Source: Streptomyces bicolor
Lineage (GTDB): Bacteria; Actinomycetota; Actinomycetes; Streptomycetales; Streptomycetaceae
DNA length: 64,000 nt
NCBI RefSeq assembly: GCF_000719285.1
Contig: NZ_JOFS01000008.1
Location: 321,292 to 385,291 of the forward strand
Direction of reading: 5' to 3'
The position numbers were made by a program, and so were the translations under genes. Shown in pieces: positions 1-12,307 of the stretch. Below the pieces are notes generated by a model that worked only from the letters and a program-made list of their open reading frames with translations, was not told where the DNA came from and did not search any database. Positions within the stretch are counted from its first letter, which is position 1. Each line of letters begins with the position of its first letter.

Positions 1-1556
1 TCCAGGTAGAGCTCGCCGACCCACACGGGAGCGTCGGGGTACTCCTCGCGGGCCGTGGCGAAGAAGGTGTCCGGGTGCTCGACGACGACCTTGGGCGAGC
101 CCTCCAGGTCCGCGAGCCGGCGCGCCCGCTCCATGATCTCCCGGGTGGGGCCGCCACCGCCGTCGCCCCAGCCGAACGGTGCGAGGGAGCGCGTGCCGCC
201 GCCCTTCTCCGAGTAGTTGCGGACCGCGCGGTCCATCTCCTCGCCGCTGAAGCGGGCGTTGTAGGTGTCGACCGGCGGGAAGTGGGTGAAGATCCGGGTG
301 CCGTCGATGCCCTCCCACCAGAAGGTGTGGTGGGGGAACTTGTTGGTCTGGTTCCACGAGATCTTCTGGGTCAGGAACCACTCGTTGCCGGCGAGCTTGG
401 CGAGCTGCGGGTAGGCGGCGGTGTAGCCGAAGGAGTCCGGCAGCCAGACGCCCTTGGTCTCGACGCCGAAGTGCTCGATGAAGAACCGCTTGCCGTGGAT
501 GAGCTGGCGGGCGATGGCCTCGCCGCCGGGCAGGTTGCCGTCGGCCTCGACCCACATGCCGCCGACCGGCGCCCACTGGCCCTTCTTCACCGACTCCTGG
601 ATCCGGGCCCACACGTGCGGGTAGTTGTCGCGCACCCACTCGTACTGCTGGGCCTGCGAGCAGGCGAAGATGAAGTCGTCGTACTCGTCGGCGAGCGAGG
701 TGACGTTGGAGAAGGTGCGGGACGTCTTGCGCTTGGTCTCGCGGATGGGCCACAGCCACGCCGAGTCGATGTGGGCGTGGCCGACGCCGGAGATCGTGTG
801 CGCGCTGGCGTGGGCGGGGCGGGCCAGGACGGGGGCGAGGATCTCGCGGACGGCGGTGGCGCTGCCGGAGATGTCGTCCAGGTCCAGGGCGTCCATGGCC
901 CGGTCGAGGGCGTGCATGATCTCGTGGCGGCGCGGCTCGTGCTCGGCGAGGTGGACCATGAGCTCGCGCAGCACCTGGAGGTCCAGGTCGAGGTGCCAGA
1001 CCTCCTCGTCCAGGACGGCGATGTCGGCACGCTGGAAGGTGTAGAGCGGCTTGTCGCCCGCCGTGAGGATGTCGCCGAGCGGGGTCGTCTTCGAGAAGTT
1101 GTCGGCCAGGATGTCGGGGTTGGAGGCGGCCTCGACCAGGTAGTCGATCTCCTCGCCGCCCGCGACCGGGTTGCCGATCGGCACGTACTGGTTGAGCGGG
1201 TTGACCGCCTTCAAGGGGCGGCCGTCGGGCAGGTGGACCAGGGCCTCGGCCTGGTTGCCGGGCCAGTCGCCGACGAAGCCGAGGTCGATGACCGCCTCGA
1301 CGCGGCGTCCGGCCCACTCGGCGGGCACCCGGCCGCGCATACGGAACCAGGTCGTGCCCCAGGGCGGACCCCACGGGGTGTTCATCGCGAAGGGTTCGTA
1401 CCGGGCGGCCGCGGCCTCCTCGAAGGAGACGGGCTCGCCCGGCGCCTGCCAGGCCTCGACCTCGAAGGGGACGGTCGCCGCGTAGATCGCGGACTTGATG
1501 CGCTGGTTGTGGAGGCGCTCTACGCGTTCTTCGATCCGGCGGCGTTCGTCGTGCAT
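1..1556 (-). CDS. GH38 alpha-mannosidase, C-terminal part cut by window edge
   Basis: Glycoside hydrolase family 38 alpha-mannosidase, which removes alpha-linked mannose with a zinc-dependent retaining mechanism. Translating the minus strand from the ATG at 1556 gives an open frame to the window edge (about 518 residues). It contains the family motifs HAHIDSAWLWP (zinc ligands His and Asp) and GVWLPDSFGYTA, whose Asp is the expected nucleophile. There is no signal peptide, so it should act in the cytoplasm on imported oligosaccharides. It lies 52 bp downstream of the GH4 gene on the same strand, with a 14-bp palindrome in the gap, so it may be co-transcribed or have its own promoter. The C-terminal beta domains are outside the window. 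Family assignment is secure; linkage specificity is not. Confidence 0.9.
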   Translation of the reverse strand, partial: MHDERRRIEERVERLHNQRIKSAIYAATVPFEVEAWQAPGEPVSFEEAAAARYEPFAMNTPWGPPWGTTWFRMRGRVPAEWAGRRVEAVIDLGFVGDWPGNQAEALVHLPDGRPLKAVNPLNQYVPIGNPVAGGEEIDYLVEAASNPDILADNFSKTTPLGDILTAGDKPLYTFQRADIAVLDEEVWHLDLDLQVLRELMVHLAEHEPRRHEIMHALDRAMDALDLDDISGSATAVREILAPVLARPAHASAHTISGVGHAHIDSAWLWPIRETKRKTSRTFSNVTSLADEYDDFIFACSQAQQYEWVRDNYPHVWARIQESVKKGQWAPVGGMWVEADGNLPGGEAIARQLIHGKRFFIEHFGVETKGVWLPDSFGYTAAYPQLAKLAGNEWFLTQKISWNQTNKFPHHTFWWEGIDGTRIFTHFPPVDTYNARFSGEEMDRAVRNYSEKGGGTRSLAPFGWGDGGGGPTREIMERARRLADLEGSPKVVVEHPDTFFATAREEYPDAPVWVGELYL

Positions 1557-1584
1557 GAGGGGTTCTCCAGAGAGAGCGGGTGCG

Positions 1585-1598
1585 GGAAAGCGCTTTCC
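1585..1598. promoter_or_regulatory. 14-bp palindrome, LacI-type operator candidate
   Basis: GGAAAGCGCTTTCC is a perfect palindrome with the central GCGC seen in many LacI-family operators. It lies 29 bp upstream of the alpha-mannosidase start, between that gene and the GH4 gene, where a repressor could control the mannosidase separately. No LacI-family gene is in the window, so the regulator would act from elsewhere. Confidence 0.45.
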
Positions 1599-1608
1599 GG
1601 CGGGGTGC

Positions 1609-2949
1609 CTACTTAAGGTACGCGAGACCGGGGTGGACGGAGGTGTAGCCGTCGACGAGGCGACGGGCCACATTCACGGAGTCGACGAGCGGGTGCAGCG
1701 CGAAGGCCTTCACCGCCGTCGTACGGGAGCCGGACTCGGCGGCGGCGAGCACCTCCCGCTCGACCGCCTTGACCGCGCAGACCAGCCCGGTGGCGTGGTC
1801 GGGCAGCGGGGCGACCGCGACCGGGTGGGCGCCGTTGGCGTCGACCAGGCAGGGGACCTCGATGACGGCGTCGGTGTCGAGGACGGACAGGGTGGCCTGG
1901 TTGCGGACGTTGAGGATCAGGGTCGTGCGCTCGTCGCGGGCGATGGCCCGCATCAGGGCGAGCGCCACCTTCTCGTACCCGCCGGACAGGTCGTCGGCGT
2001 CACGCTCGCCGGCGCCGGCCGTCTCCCGGTTCTCGGACATGTAGGTGGCCTCGCGCTCGGCGCGGGTGCGGTCCCAGACCTCCAGGGCGGAGGCGTCCGG
2101 GTCGCGCACCCGCTCGTAGAAGCCGGCCTGCTGGTCGCGCAGGAAGGCGCCGCGGGTCTTCTCGGCCTGCTGGTAGGCGTGTACGGCTTCCCGGTTGAAG
2201 TAGTAGTAGTGCAGGTACTCGTTCGGGATCGCGCCCAGCGACCGCAGCCAGTCGACGCCGAAGAGCTTGCCCTCCTCGAAGGAGCCGAGCAGGTCGGGGT
2301 CGGCAAGCAGGCGCGGGAGCTCGTCGCGGCCGGCGACGCGCAGGCCGCGCACCCAGCCGAGGTGGTTCAGGCCGACGTAGTCGATCCACGCCTCGCCGGG
2401 GTTCTTCACGCCGAGCACGCGGGCGATACGGCGGCCGAGGCCGACCGGCGAGTCACAGATGCCGATGACGCGGTCGCCGAGGTGGCGGGACATGGCCTCG
2501 GTGACCAGGCCCGCCGGGTTGGTGAAGTTGATGACCCAGGCGTCCGGCGCGAGGCGGGCCACCCGCTGGGCGATGTCGACGGCGACCGGGACGGTCCGCA
2601 GGCCGTAGGCGATGCCGCCCGCGCCGACCGTCTCCTGGCCGAGGACGCCCTCGGCGAGGGCGACCCGCTCGTCGTTCGCCCGGCCTTCGAGGCCGCCGAC
2701 GCGGATCGCCGAGAAGACGAAGTCGGCGCCGCGCAGGGCCTCGTCGAGGTCGGTGGTGGCGGTCACCTCGGGCGCGTCGGGGACCCCGGCCGCCTGTTCG
2801 GCGAGCACACGGGACACGGCGGAGAGCCGCCCGGAGTCCAGGTCGTGCAGCACGACGTGGATGACCCGGCCCTCGGCGCGGTCCGTCAGGAGCGCCCCGT
2901 ACACGAGCGGCACGCGGAACCCGCCGCCGCCCAGAATCGTCAGCTTCAC
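1609..2949 (-). CDS. GH4 family glycosidase (6-phospho-beta-glucosidase-like)
   Basis: Family 4 glycosidase of 446 residues, the usual length for the family. These enzymes use NAD+ and a divalent metal in a redox-assisted hydrolysis. The start is GTG at 2949, giving VKLTILGGGGFR, the expected N-terminal NAD-binding glycine loop. Other family features are INFTNPAG, ICDSPVG (the Cys-containing metal-binding segment) and GLNHLGW with the conserved His. Its start overlaps the end of the upstream DeoR gene by 4 bp, so the two are translationally coupled. GH4 members act on phosphorylated or free sugars with alpha or beta linkage; the motifs resemble the 6-phospho-beta-glucosidase branch, but the substrate cannot be fixed from sequence alone. 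Confidence 0.88.
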   Translation of the reverse strand: MKLTILGGGGFRVPLVYGALLTDRAEGRVIHVVLHDLDSGRLSAVSRVLAEQAAGVPDAPEVTATTDLDEALRGADFVFSAIRVGGLEGRANDERVALAEGVLGQETVGAGGIAYGLRTVPVAVDIAQRVARLAPDAWVINFTNPAGLVTEAMSRHLGDRVIGICDSPVGLGRRIARVLGVKNPGEAWIDYVGLNHLGWVRGLRVAGRDELPRLLADPDLLGSFEEGKLFGVDWLRSLGAIPNEYLHYYYFNREAVHAYQQAEKTRGAFLRDQQAGFYERVRDPDASALEVWDRTRAEREATYMSENRETAGAGERDADDLSGGYEKVALALMRAIARDERTTLILNVRNQATLSVLDTDAVIEVPCLVDANGAHPVAVAPLPDHATGLVCAVKAVEREVLAAAESGSRTTAVKAFALHPLVDSVNVARRLVDGYTSVHPGLAYLK

Positions 2950-3731
2950 GTCTGAACCCTTCCCGCCACGACGACCTCGACGCCCGCCTCCTGCAGGGAG
3001 GCCTGCGTCGCCGGGTCGACCGGCGCGTTCGTCACCACCACGTCCAGATCCTCGGGACCGCACACCTTCGCCATCCCGTGCCCGGGGAACTTCGCCGCGT
3101 CGGCGAGCAGGACGACCTTGTCGCCGGCCTTGATCATGGCCCGCTTCACCGGCACCTCGACGACCGTGGTGTCCATGACCTGCCCGCCCGGCCGCACCCC
3201 GCTGGTCCCGAGGAACAGCCAGTCGGCGTGCAGCTGGCGCAGGTTGTCCTCGGTGAGGAAGCCGACCAGGGACCGGTACTCGCGGCGGACCATACCGCCC
3301 AGCAGCACCAGCTCGATGCCCTCGTCGTCGGCGAGCTCCTCGTAGACCACCAGGTTGCTGGTGATCACGGTGAGGCGGCGGCCGTGCAGCTGACGGGCGA
3401 GGCGGAAGGCGGTGGTCCCGATGTCGAGCAGCACCGACTGACCATCTTCGATCATCGAGGCCGCGTGCACCGCTATGGCGTCCTTCTCGGGCACGCGCAC
3501 CTCGGCGACCTCGGCGAAAGGCTGGTCGCCCTCCTCCACGACGGCGCCGCCGTGCACCCGGGTCAGCAGCCCGTCCTCCTCGAGTTTGAGCAGGTCACGC
3601 CGGACCGTGGCGGGGCTCACACCCAGCTGCTCGGAGAGGTCGGTCACAGCCGCGGGGCCGCCGGAGCGCAGGGCCCGCAGGATGAGTTGATGTCGTCGTT
3701 CCGCCAGCATGGCGTGAACACTACTCGTCAT
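2946..3731 (-). CDS. DeoR-family transcriptional regulator
   Basis: Sugar-responsive repressor of the DeoR/GlpR type, about 261 residues. The N-terminal winged helix is recognisable as AERRHQLILRAL followed by LGVSPATVRRDL, the family recognition helix. The C-terminal part is the ribose-phosphate-isomerase-like sensor that binds a phosphorylated sugar (DIGTTAFRLARQL, then TVITSNL). The start is uncertain: ATG 3731 is used here, with TTG 3737 upstream and ATG 3710 just before the HTH as alternatives. It is divergent from the PfkB-transporter operon and coupled to GH4, so it probably controls both arms of this sugar locus in response to a sugar phosphate such as the PfkB product. Confidence 0.88.
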   Translation of the reverse strand: MTSSVHAMLAERRHQLILRALRSGGPAAVTDLSEQLGVSPATVRRDLLKLEEDGLLTRVHGGAVVEEGDQPFAEVAEVRVPEKDAIAVHAASMIEDGQSVLLDIGTTAFRLARQLHGRRLTVITSNLVVYEELADDEGIELVLLGGMVRREYRSLVGFLTEDNLRQLHADWLFLGTSGVRPGGQVMDTTVVEVPVKRAMIKAGDKVVLLADAAKFPGHGMAKVCGPEDLDVVVTNAPVDPATQASLQEAGVEVVVAGRVQT

Positions 3732-3860
3732 CTTCAATCATCGCTATGCTCATTTCTGCTCGGGTATTGACCAATCTCTCGGAGCGGCGCACGATTCCGG
3801 TCACGAAATGAAGAGTTTTGACGAGCTCTCCGACCGTATCCCGAGCGAGAGGACGTATCC

Positions 3861-4913
3861 GTGGACGACGACCGGCCCGATGTGCTGTTGACCGGGCTGC
3901 TCTTCTACGACCTCGTCCTCACGGGGCTCGGGAAGCCGCCGACACCGGGCGAGGAGATCTGGACGGGCGGCATGGGCTGCGGCCCGGGCGGCATCGCCAA
4001 CCTCGCGGTGGCCGCCGCCCGCTTCGGCCTGCGGACCTCGCTGGCCACGGTGTTCGGCGACGACCTGTACGGCGAGTACTGCCGGGACGTCCTGTGCGAC
4101 CAGGAGGACATCGATCTCTCACTGTCCCGCACGGCCGACGGCTGGCCCACCCCGGTCACCGTCTCCCTCGCCTACGGCCATGACCGGGCCCTCGTCACCC
4201 ACGGCCAGGAACCCCCGTACTCGCAGGACGCGCTGATGGGCGACCCGCCCGAGGCGCGCACGGCCCTCGTGCACATCGAGGCAGAACCGCGCGAGTGGAT
4301 CGCCAAGGCCGCCGCGAACGGCACCCAGGTCTACGCCGACGTCGGCTGGGACCCGACCCAGCAGTGGTCGTCCGACCTGCTCGACCAGCTCCGCCTGTGC
4401 CACGCCTTCCTCCCCAACGAGACCGAGGCGATGGCCTACACCGGCACCGACAGCGCGGTCGCGGCCCTCGGCACGCTCAGTGAGCTGGTGCCGGTCGCCG
4501 TGGTCACCCGGGGCGGCGACGGGGCGGTGGCCGTCGACCAGATCACCGGCGAGTACGCGGAGGTCCCGGCCCTGGACGTCGACGTACTCGACGCGACGGG
4601 CGCCGGGGACGTGTTCGGGGCGAGCTTCGTCGCGGCCTCGCTCGGCGGCTGGCCGCTGGAGCAGCGGCTGCGGTTCGCGGTGCTCGCGGCCGGGCTGTCG
4701 GTCCGGCACCACGGCGGGGCCCTCGCCGCCCCCGGCTGGTACGGCGTCGACCGCTGGTGGCGCTCGCTGACCGACCCCGGCCTCAAGCAGGCGTACGGCT
4801 TCCTGGCCGACCGCATCCCGGCCGATGTCGGCCCGCCCGTGCGCCATGCCCCCGTCACCCCGCCGGCCCCGCACACGCCCGTCGGCCCACGCGCCTCTGA
4901 AGAGCGGCACTGA
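3861..4913 (+). CDS. PfkB-family carbohydrate kinase
   Basis: Ribokinase/PfkB-type sugar kinase of 350 residues that phosphorylates a monosaccharide with ATP in the cytoplasm. The N-terminal GGxxxN-type glycine motif appears as GCGPGGIANLAVAAARFG, and the C-terminal signature with the catalytic Asp as LDATGAGDVFGASFV. The start is GTG 3861, preceded by GAGAGGA at good spacing. The last 30 residues are a Pro-rich tail not needed for the fold. It is the first gene of the plus-strand transport operon and probably traps the sugar released by the glycosidases. Its product is a plausible effector of the divergent DeoR protein. Confidence 0.88.
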   Translation: MDDDRPDVLLTGLLFYDLVLTGLGKPPTPGEEIWTGGMGCGPGGIANLAVAAARFGLRTSLATVFGDDLYGEYCRDVLCDQEDIDLSLSRTADGWPTPVTVSLAYGHDRALVTHGQEPPYSQDALMGDPPEARTALVHIEAEPREWIAKAAANGTQVYADVGWDPTQQWSSDLLDQLRLCHAFLPNETEAMAYTGTDSAVAALGTLSELVPVAVVTRGGDGAVAVDQITGEYAEVPALDVDVLDATGAGDVFGASFVAASLGGWPLEQRLRFAVLAAGLSVRHHGGALAAPGWYGVDRWWRSLTDPGLKQAYGFLADRIPADVGPPVRHAPVTPPAPHTPVGPRASEERH

Positions 4914-4960
4914 CCCCCAAATCCCCTCAGCACGTCGAACAGGAACTACAGGAGTGACCC

Positions 4961-6241
4961 GTGGACCTTTCTCGTAGAGGCTTCCTCCAGGCCGCCGTGT
5001 TCACCGCGGCCGCGTCCGGCCTGACCGTCGCCTGCGGCGGCGGCTCGGAATCGGGCGGCACCAAGAACGGCAAGGACCTCACCCTGTGGTACTGGGGTGG
5101 CGCGCTCAGCGACAAGGTGGTCGCCGAGGCCAAGACGCACTTCAGCGGCCAGATCAAGCTGACCAGTGCCTCCATCGGCGGCGACTTCAAGCAGAAGCTC
5201 ACCACCACCCTGGCAGCGGGCGGCTCCTCCGTGCCCGACATCACCGGCATCAAGGGCGAGGACATAGCCTCCTTCCTGCCCAACGCCGACCGCTTCCTCG
5301 ACCTGAACGACCTGGGCTTCAACAAGATCTCGTCCCAGTACCTGGAGTGGAAGACCAAGCTCGCCCAGACCAAGGACGGCAAGCAGATCGGGTTCCCGAT
5401 CGACATCGGTCCCACCGCGCTCTTCTACCGCGCGGACCTGTTCGACAAGGCCGGGCTGCCCACCGACCCGGCGAAGGTCGCAGCCGAGGCCAAGACCTGG
5501 GAGGACTACTTCGCGCTCGGCACCGAGCTGAAGAAGTCGCAGCCCGGCATCTTCCTGGTCAACAACATCAGCTCGGTGTTCAACATCGCGGTCGGCCAGG
5601 GCACCAAGCGGTTCATCGACGAGGACAACCACTTCATCGGCGACCAGGAGCACATCCGCACCGCGTGGGAGACGGCGATCCGCCCCTACACGCTGGGCAT
5701 CGACGCCAAGATCAACGACCAGACGTGGAACGCCGCCATCGGCAAGAACCTGGCCACCGAACTCGGCGCCGCCTGGCACGCGCTGGACATCGAGTCGGCC
5801 GCCCCGGGCACCAAGGGCAAGTGGCGGGTCTGCGCGACCCCCAACGGGCCGGCCAACCAGGGCGGTTCCTACCTGGCGCTGCCCTCGCAGTGCCGGAACC
5901 CCGAAGAGGCGTTCAAGATCATCAGCTGGATCCTCAGCCCGGACAACAACGCCAAGAGCTACACCGACGCCACCATCTTCCCCGCCTCTCCGGCGACGTA
6001 CTCGATGGAGGCAATGACGGGTCCCGACGCCTTCTTCGGCGGACAGAAGATCATCGAGGTCTTCGGCCCGGCCGCCGAGGCCATCCCGGTGAGCTACGAG
6101 GCACCCGCGGACTCCGCGGTCATGGCTCCCTTCATGGCCGAGCTGAGCAGCATCGAGGCCAAGGGCAAGAAGCCCGACGACGCCTGGAACGACGCGGTCG
6201 ACCAGGCCAAGCAGATCGCCCGGCGACAGGGGGTGAACTGA
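4961..6241 (+). CDS. Sugar ABC transporter substrate-binding lipoprotein
   Basis: Extracellular solute-binding protein of family 1 (maltose-binding type), 426 residues. The start is GTG 4961 behind AGGAGTG. The leader combines a twin-arginine motif (SRRGFLQ) with a lipobox ending in Cys25 (TVAC), so it is probably exported folded by Tat and lipid-anchored outside the membrane. The GGG spacer after the Cys is typical of Streptomyces lipoproteins. The mature part shows family features such as YWGG near the N-terminus and AFKIISWILSPDNN near the C-terminus. Two permease genes follow directly. The ligand is probably an oligosaccharide matching the nearby glycosidases. Confidence 0.92.
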   Translation: MDLSRRGFLQAAVFTAAASGLTVACGGGSESGGTKNGKDLTLWYWGGALSDKVVAEAKTHFSGQIKLTSASIGGDFKQKLTTTLAAGGSSVPDITGIKGEDIASFLPNADRFLDLNDLGFNKISSQYLEWKTKLAQTKDGKQIGFPIDIGPTALFYRADLFDKAGLPTDPAKVAAEAKTWEDYFALGTELKKSQPGIFLVNNISSVFNIAVGQGTKRFIDEDNHFIGDQEHIRTAWETAIRPYTLGIDAKINDQTWNAAIGKNLATELGAAWHALDIESAAPGTKGKWRVCATPNGPANQGGSYLALPSQCRNPEEAFKIISWILSPDNNAKSYTDATIFPASPATYSMEAMTGPDAFFGGQKIIEVFGPAAEAIPVSYEAPADSAVMAPFMAELSSIEAKGKKPDDAWNDAVDQAKQIARRQGVN

Positions 6242-6242
6242 G

Positions 6243-7250
6243 GTGGCATCACCTCCGGTCACCGGTTCCGCCACGGTGCGCGAGCACCGTGGCGGGCCGG
6301 GCCCGGCCCGTTTCCGCCCGCGGCGCACACCGCCCGCGGGCGCCGTTCGGCCCAAGCGGCGCGGGGTGCTGTCGTACTGGCGGCAGTACCTGGCGATCTC
6401 GCCCTTCTACCTGATCTTCGCCGGCTTCTCCTTCGTCCCCGTCTTCTATTCGCTGTATCTGTCCTTCCAGCGCTACGACGGCCTGGGCACGAAGCAGTTC
6501 GTGGGTCTGCAGCAGTACGAGTTCCTCTGGAACGACCCGGTCTTCTGGCTGTCGATCCGCAACACCCTGGCGATCTGGGTGCTGTCGACCGTGCCCACGC
6601 TGTTCGGCGCCCTGGTGCTGGCGACGCTGCTGCACTCGGTGCGCCGTTTCAAGGGCTTCTACCGCATCGCGCTCTACGTACCGAACGTCACGTCGATCGT
6701 CGCCGTGGCGATCTTCTTCGGCGCGGTGTTCAGCAACAACTTCGGTCTGGTCAACGCGATCCTGGGCACGGTCGGCATCGAGCCCGTCCCGTGGCTGAGC
6801 AACCCTTGGCTGATCAAGGTGGTGATCGCGGCGCTGATGACCTGGATGTGGACTGGCTACAACATGATCATCTATCTGGCCGGCCTCCAGGCCATCCCGC
6901 AGTCGGTCTACGAGGCGGCCAAGATGGACGGCGCCGGCCCCGTCCGCACCTTCTTCCAGATCACCATTCCGATCATGCGGCCGATCATTCTCTTCACCGT
7001 CGTCATCTCGACGATCAACGGCCTGCAGAGCTTCAGCGAACCCCAGGTGCTCTTCGCCAGCAACGCCGCCAACGCGAACCTCGGCGGCCCCGGCCAGGCG
7101 GGCCTGACCACGCTGCTGTACTTCTACCAGTCGGCCTTCCTCGACAACGACTACGGCTACGGCGCGGCCATCGTGTGGGCCTTCTTCGTACTGATCATCG
7201 TGCTCGTCGTCATCAACTGGCGCATCGTGCAACGAGGGAGGAAGTCATGA
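6243..7250 (+). CDS. Sugar ABC transporter permease (MalF-type)
   Basis: Inner-membrane permease of a CUT1-type sugar importer, 335 residues. A basic N-terminal stretch of about 40 residues precedes the first membrane segment (ISPFYLIFAGFSFVPVFYSL). The cytoplasmic EAA loop is readable as YEAAKMDGAGPVRTFFQITI, which contacts the ATPase. The start GTG 6243 lies one base after the binding-protein stop, and the gene ends in an ATGA overlap with the next permease. No ATPase gene is nearby; in Streptomyces the shared ATPase MsiK, encoded elsewhere, commonly energises such orphan importers. Confidence 0.92.
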   Translation: MASPPVTGSATVREHRGGPGPARFRPRRTPPAGAVRPKRRGVLSYWRQYLAISPFYLIFAGFSFVPVFYSLYLSFQRYDGLGTKQFVGLQQYEFLWNDPVFWLSIRNTLAIWVLSTVPTLFGALVLATLLHSVRRFKGFYRIALYVPNVTSIVAVAIFFGAVFSNNFGLVNAILGTVGIEPVPWLSNPWLIKVVIAALMTWMWTGYNMIIYLAGLQAIPQSVYEAAKMDGAGPVRTFFQITIPIMRPIILFTVVISTINGLQSFSEPQVLFASNAANANLGGPGQAGLTTLLYFYQSAFLDNDYGYGAAIVWAFFVLIIVLVVINWRIVQRGRKS

Positions 7251-8119
7251 CGACAGCCGCCACCACATCGCCCGCCGCCGGCGCGAAGCGGCGGCTGCGG
7301 CGCCCCAAAGGCCTGACCGCGCACATCCTCCTCGGCCTGGCCGTCCTGATCTCGGTCTTCCCGTTCCTGTGGACGATCGTGATGGCGACCAACACCACCA
7401 AGGACATCTACCAGAGCCCGCCGAAGCTGACGTTCGGCACGCATCTGCTGGAGAACATACGGAACGTCCTCAGCACCATCGACTTCTTCGGGTCGATGCT
7501 CAACACGATCGTCGTCGCGAGCGTCACCACGGTCCTGGTGCTGTTCGTCGACTCCCTGGCGGCCTTCGCCTTCGCCAAGTTCGACTTCCCCGGACGCAAG
7601 GTGCTCTTCGGCACGCTGCTGGTGTTCATGATGCTGCCGCTCCAGCTGGCGGTCCTGCCGCAGTTCATCCTGATGTCGGAGATCGGCTGGGTCGGCATGC
7701 TCAAGGCGCTGGTCTGGCCCGCGCTCTCCAACGCCTTCGGCATCTTCTGGCTGCGCCAGTACATCGAGAACGGTGTGCCCGACGAACTGCTCGACGCGGC
7801 GCGCATCGACGGTGCCGGGTTCTTCCGTCAGTACTGGAACGTCGCCCTGCCGATGATCAAGCCCGCGTTGTCCTTCCTCGCCATCTACGCCTTCGTCAAC
7901 GCCTGGAACGACTACGTCTGGCCGCTGATCGTGCTCACCAACCCCGACCACGTCACGCTTCAGGTGGAGCTCGCCCAGCTCAACGTCGGCCACAGCACCG
8001 ACTACAGCATGGTCATGGCAGGTGTGCTGATGGCGGCCCTCCCCCTGGTCATCGTCTTCAGCATCTTCGCGCGCGGGTTCATCGCGGGCGCCACCGAAGG
8101 TGCGGTGCAGGGGAGTTGA
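7247..8119 (+). CDS. Sugar ABC transporter permease (MalG-type)
   Basis: Second permease of the importer, 290 residues with about six membrane segments (for example HILLGLAVLISVFPFLWTIV). The EAA loop is LLDAARIDGAGFFRQYWNVA. The ATG at 7247 overlaps the previous stop (ATGA) and follows a strong GAGGGAGGAAG ribosome-binding site at the end of the upstream gene, which decides the start. It should pair with the MalF-type protein to form the channel. A 100-bp gap without clear signals separates it from the phosphodiesterase gene. Confidence 0.92.
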   Translation: MTTAATTSPAAGAKRRLRRPKGLTAHILLGLAVLISVFPFLWTIVMATNTTKDIYQSPPKLTFGTHLLENIRNVLSTIDFFGSMLNTIVVASVTTVLVLFVDSLAAFAFAKFDFPGRKVLFGTLLVFMMLPLQLAVLPQFILMSEIGWVGMLKALVWPALSNAFGIFWLRQYIENGVPDELLDAARIDGAGFFRQYWNVALPMIKPALSFLAIYAFVNAWNDYVWPLIVLTNPDHVTLQVELAQLNVGHSTDYSMVMAGVLMAALPLVIVFSIFARGFIAGATEGAVQGS

Positions 8120-8219
8120 CCGGTCGTGCCCTGGATCGGCCGGGCCGGATTCGAGCGGTCGGTTCAGGGCGGGTCGGTAGAGGCTGTGTGGCAGGCATGG
8201 GCGACGAGAGGGGTGCGCG

Positions 8220-9271
8220 GTGACGGACGTCGACGCCGGGGGCGGTCAGGCACCGGGTGAGCGTGCGGCGGAGCGGACGGGACCCTTCGCCAGGTGGCCG
8301 TCGGCTCGCCGCCTTGCCTCGTGCCTCGCCCGGCCCGCCGCCCGCGGGCCCCGCCGGGACGGGGCCGCGTGGGGCAAGGTGCTCGTCGTCGGCATGGACG
8401 GGCTGCGCTACGACAGGCTGACCCGGTCACCGTCCAACGCGCCCGTGCTGCACGGCCTGATGGCCGCGGGCGCCCACGGCACCAGCCTTCTGCCCTACGG
8501 CGAGGCGGACGGCCAGGCCGAGAGGGGGCCGTCGACCAGCATGGCCTACACCGACTCCGGGCCCGGCTGGTCGAGCGTGCTGACCGGGGTGTGGCCCGAC
8601 CGACACGGGGTGACCGGCAACGACTTCATCGGCGCCGACTTCGCCCGCTACCCCGACTTCCTGACCCGCGCCGTCCGAGCCCGGCCCGGCTTTCGCACCG
8701 CGGCAGCCGTGTCCTGGCCGCCACTGGTCCGCCGCGGCGTCCTGGGCGCCGCCATCGGTCGGCGGGTGCGCTACAACGGCGAGTTCCGCGGCTACGACAC
8801 CGCGGACCGCCGCGTCGCCCGCACCGCCCTACGCTGGCTCACCAGGGGCGACCCGGACGTCGTGTTCGTGTACTTCGGCGCCACCGACGAGGCGGGCCAC
8901 GCCACGGGCCCTCTCTCCCCCGCCTACGACCGCGCCCTCCTCGCCCAGGACACCCACCTCGGACGGCTGCTGGAGGCGATCGACGCCCGGCGCGCGGCCC
9001 CCGGGCGCGCCGACGAGCGCTGGACCGTGCTGGTGACCACGGACCACGGTCACCTCGACACCGGCGGCCACGGCGGCGACACCCGCGCCGAGCGGGAGGT
9101 CTTCGTCATCCTCGCCGAGCCCGGCATGCCCGGCAGCACCCGGCTCGACACGCCCCGACTCATCGACATCGCCCCCACCGTCCTGGACCGTCTCGGCATC
9201 CCCGTCGATCCCGGCTGGGACCTGCAGGGCCGCGCTCTGCCCCGGCACACCGCACCGACCTCGGAATGGCC

Positions 9272-9275
<4 letters not shown>
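8220..9275 (+). CDS. Alkaline-phosphatase-superfamily phosphodiesterase (NPP-like)
   Basis: Type I phosphodiesterase/nucleotide pyrophosphatase family, 351 residues, a two-metal enzyme that hydrolyses phosphate mono- or diesters. The first metal site and strand are visible in VLVVGMDGLRYDRL. The nucleophile region is near GPGWSSVLTGVWPDRHGV, and the second metal site includes VTTDHGHLDTGGHG. There is no convincing signal peptide: the N-terminal 50 residues are basic and low-complexity. The start GTG 8220 is the first in frame. Its stop overlaps the beta-galactosidase start (ATGA), so the two are coupled. The substrate is unknown; the company of glycosidases suggests a phosphorylated glycan or glycerophospho-sugar. 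Confidence 0.82.
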
Positions 9276-12244
<2,969 letters not shown>

Positions 12245-12307
12245 ACTCCCCACGCCCCCTCTCTCCCCCCACGCCTCCCCTCCCCCGTCACCCTTCACGG
12301 AGCACAC

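Noticed and set aside
75..1616. Long plus-strand open frames antisense to the mannosidase and many other genes (also 9050-13144 and 17639-19984)
   Set aside because: These are frames opened by GC-rich third positions; the translations are low-complexity and lack motifs, while the opposite strand carries full enzyme signatures.
3808..3891. A 27-codon ORF (starts MKSFDELSDRIPSERTYPW) overlapping the pfkB start in another frame
   Set aside because: It has no ribosome-binding site and no recognisable product; a regulatory upstream ORF is possible but unsupported.
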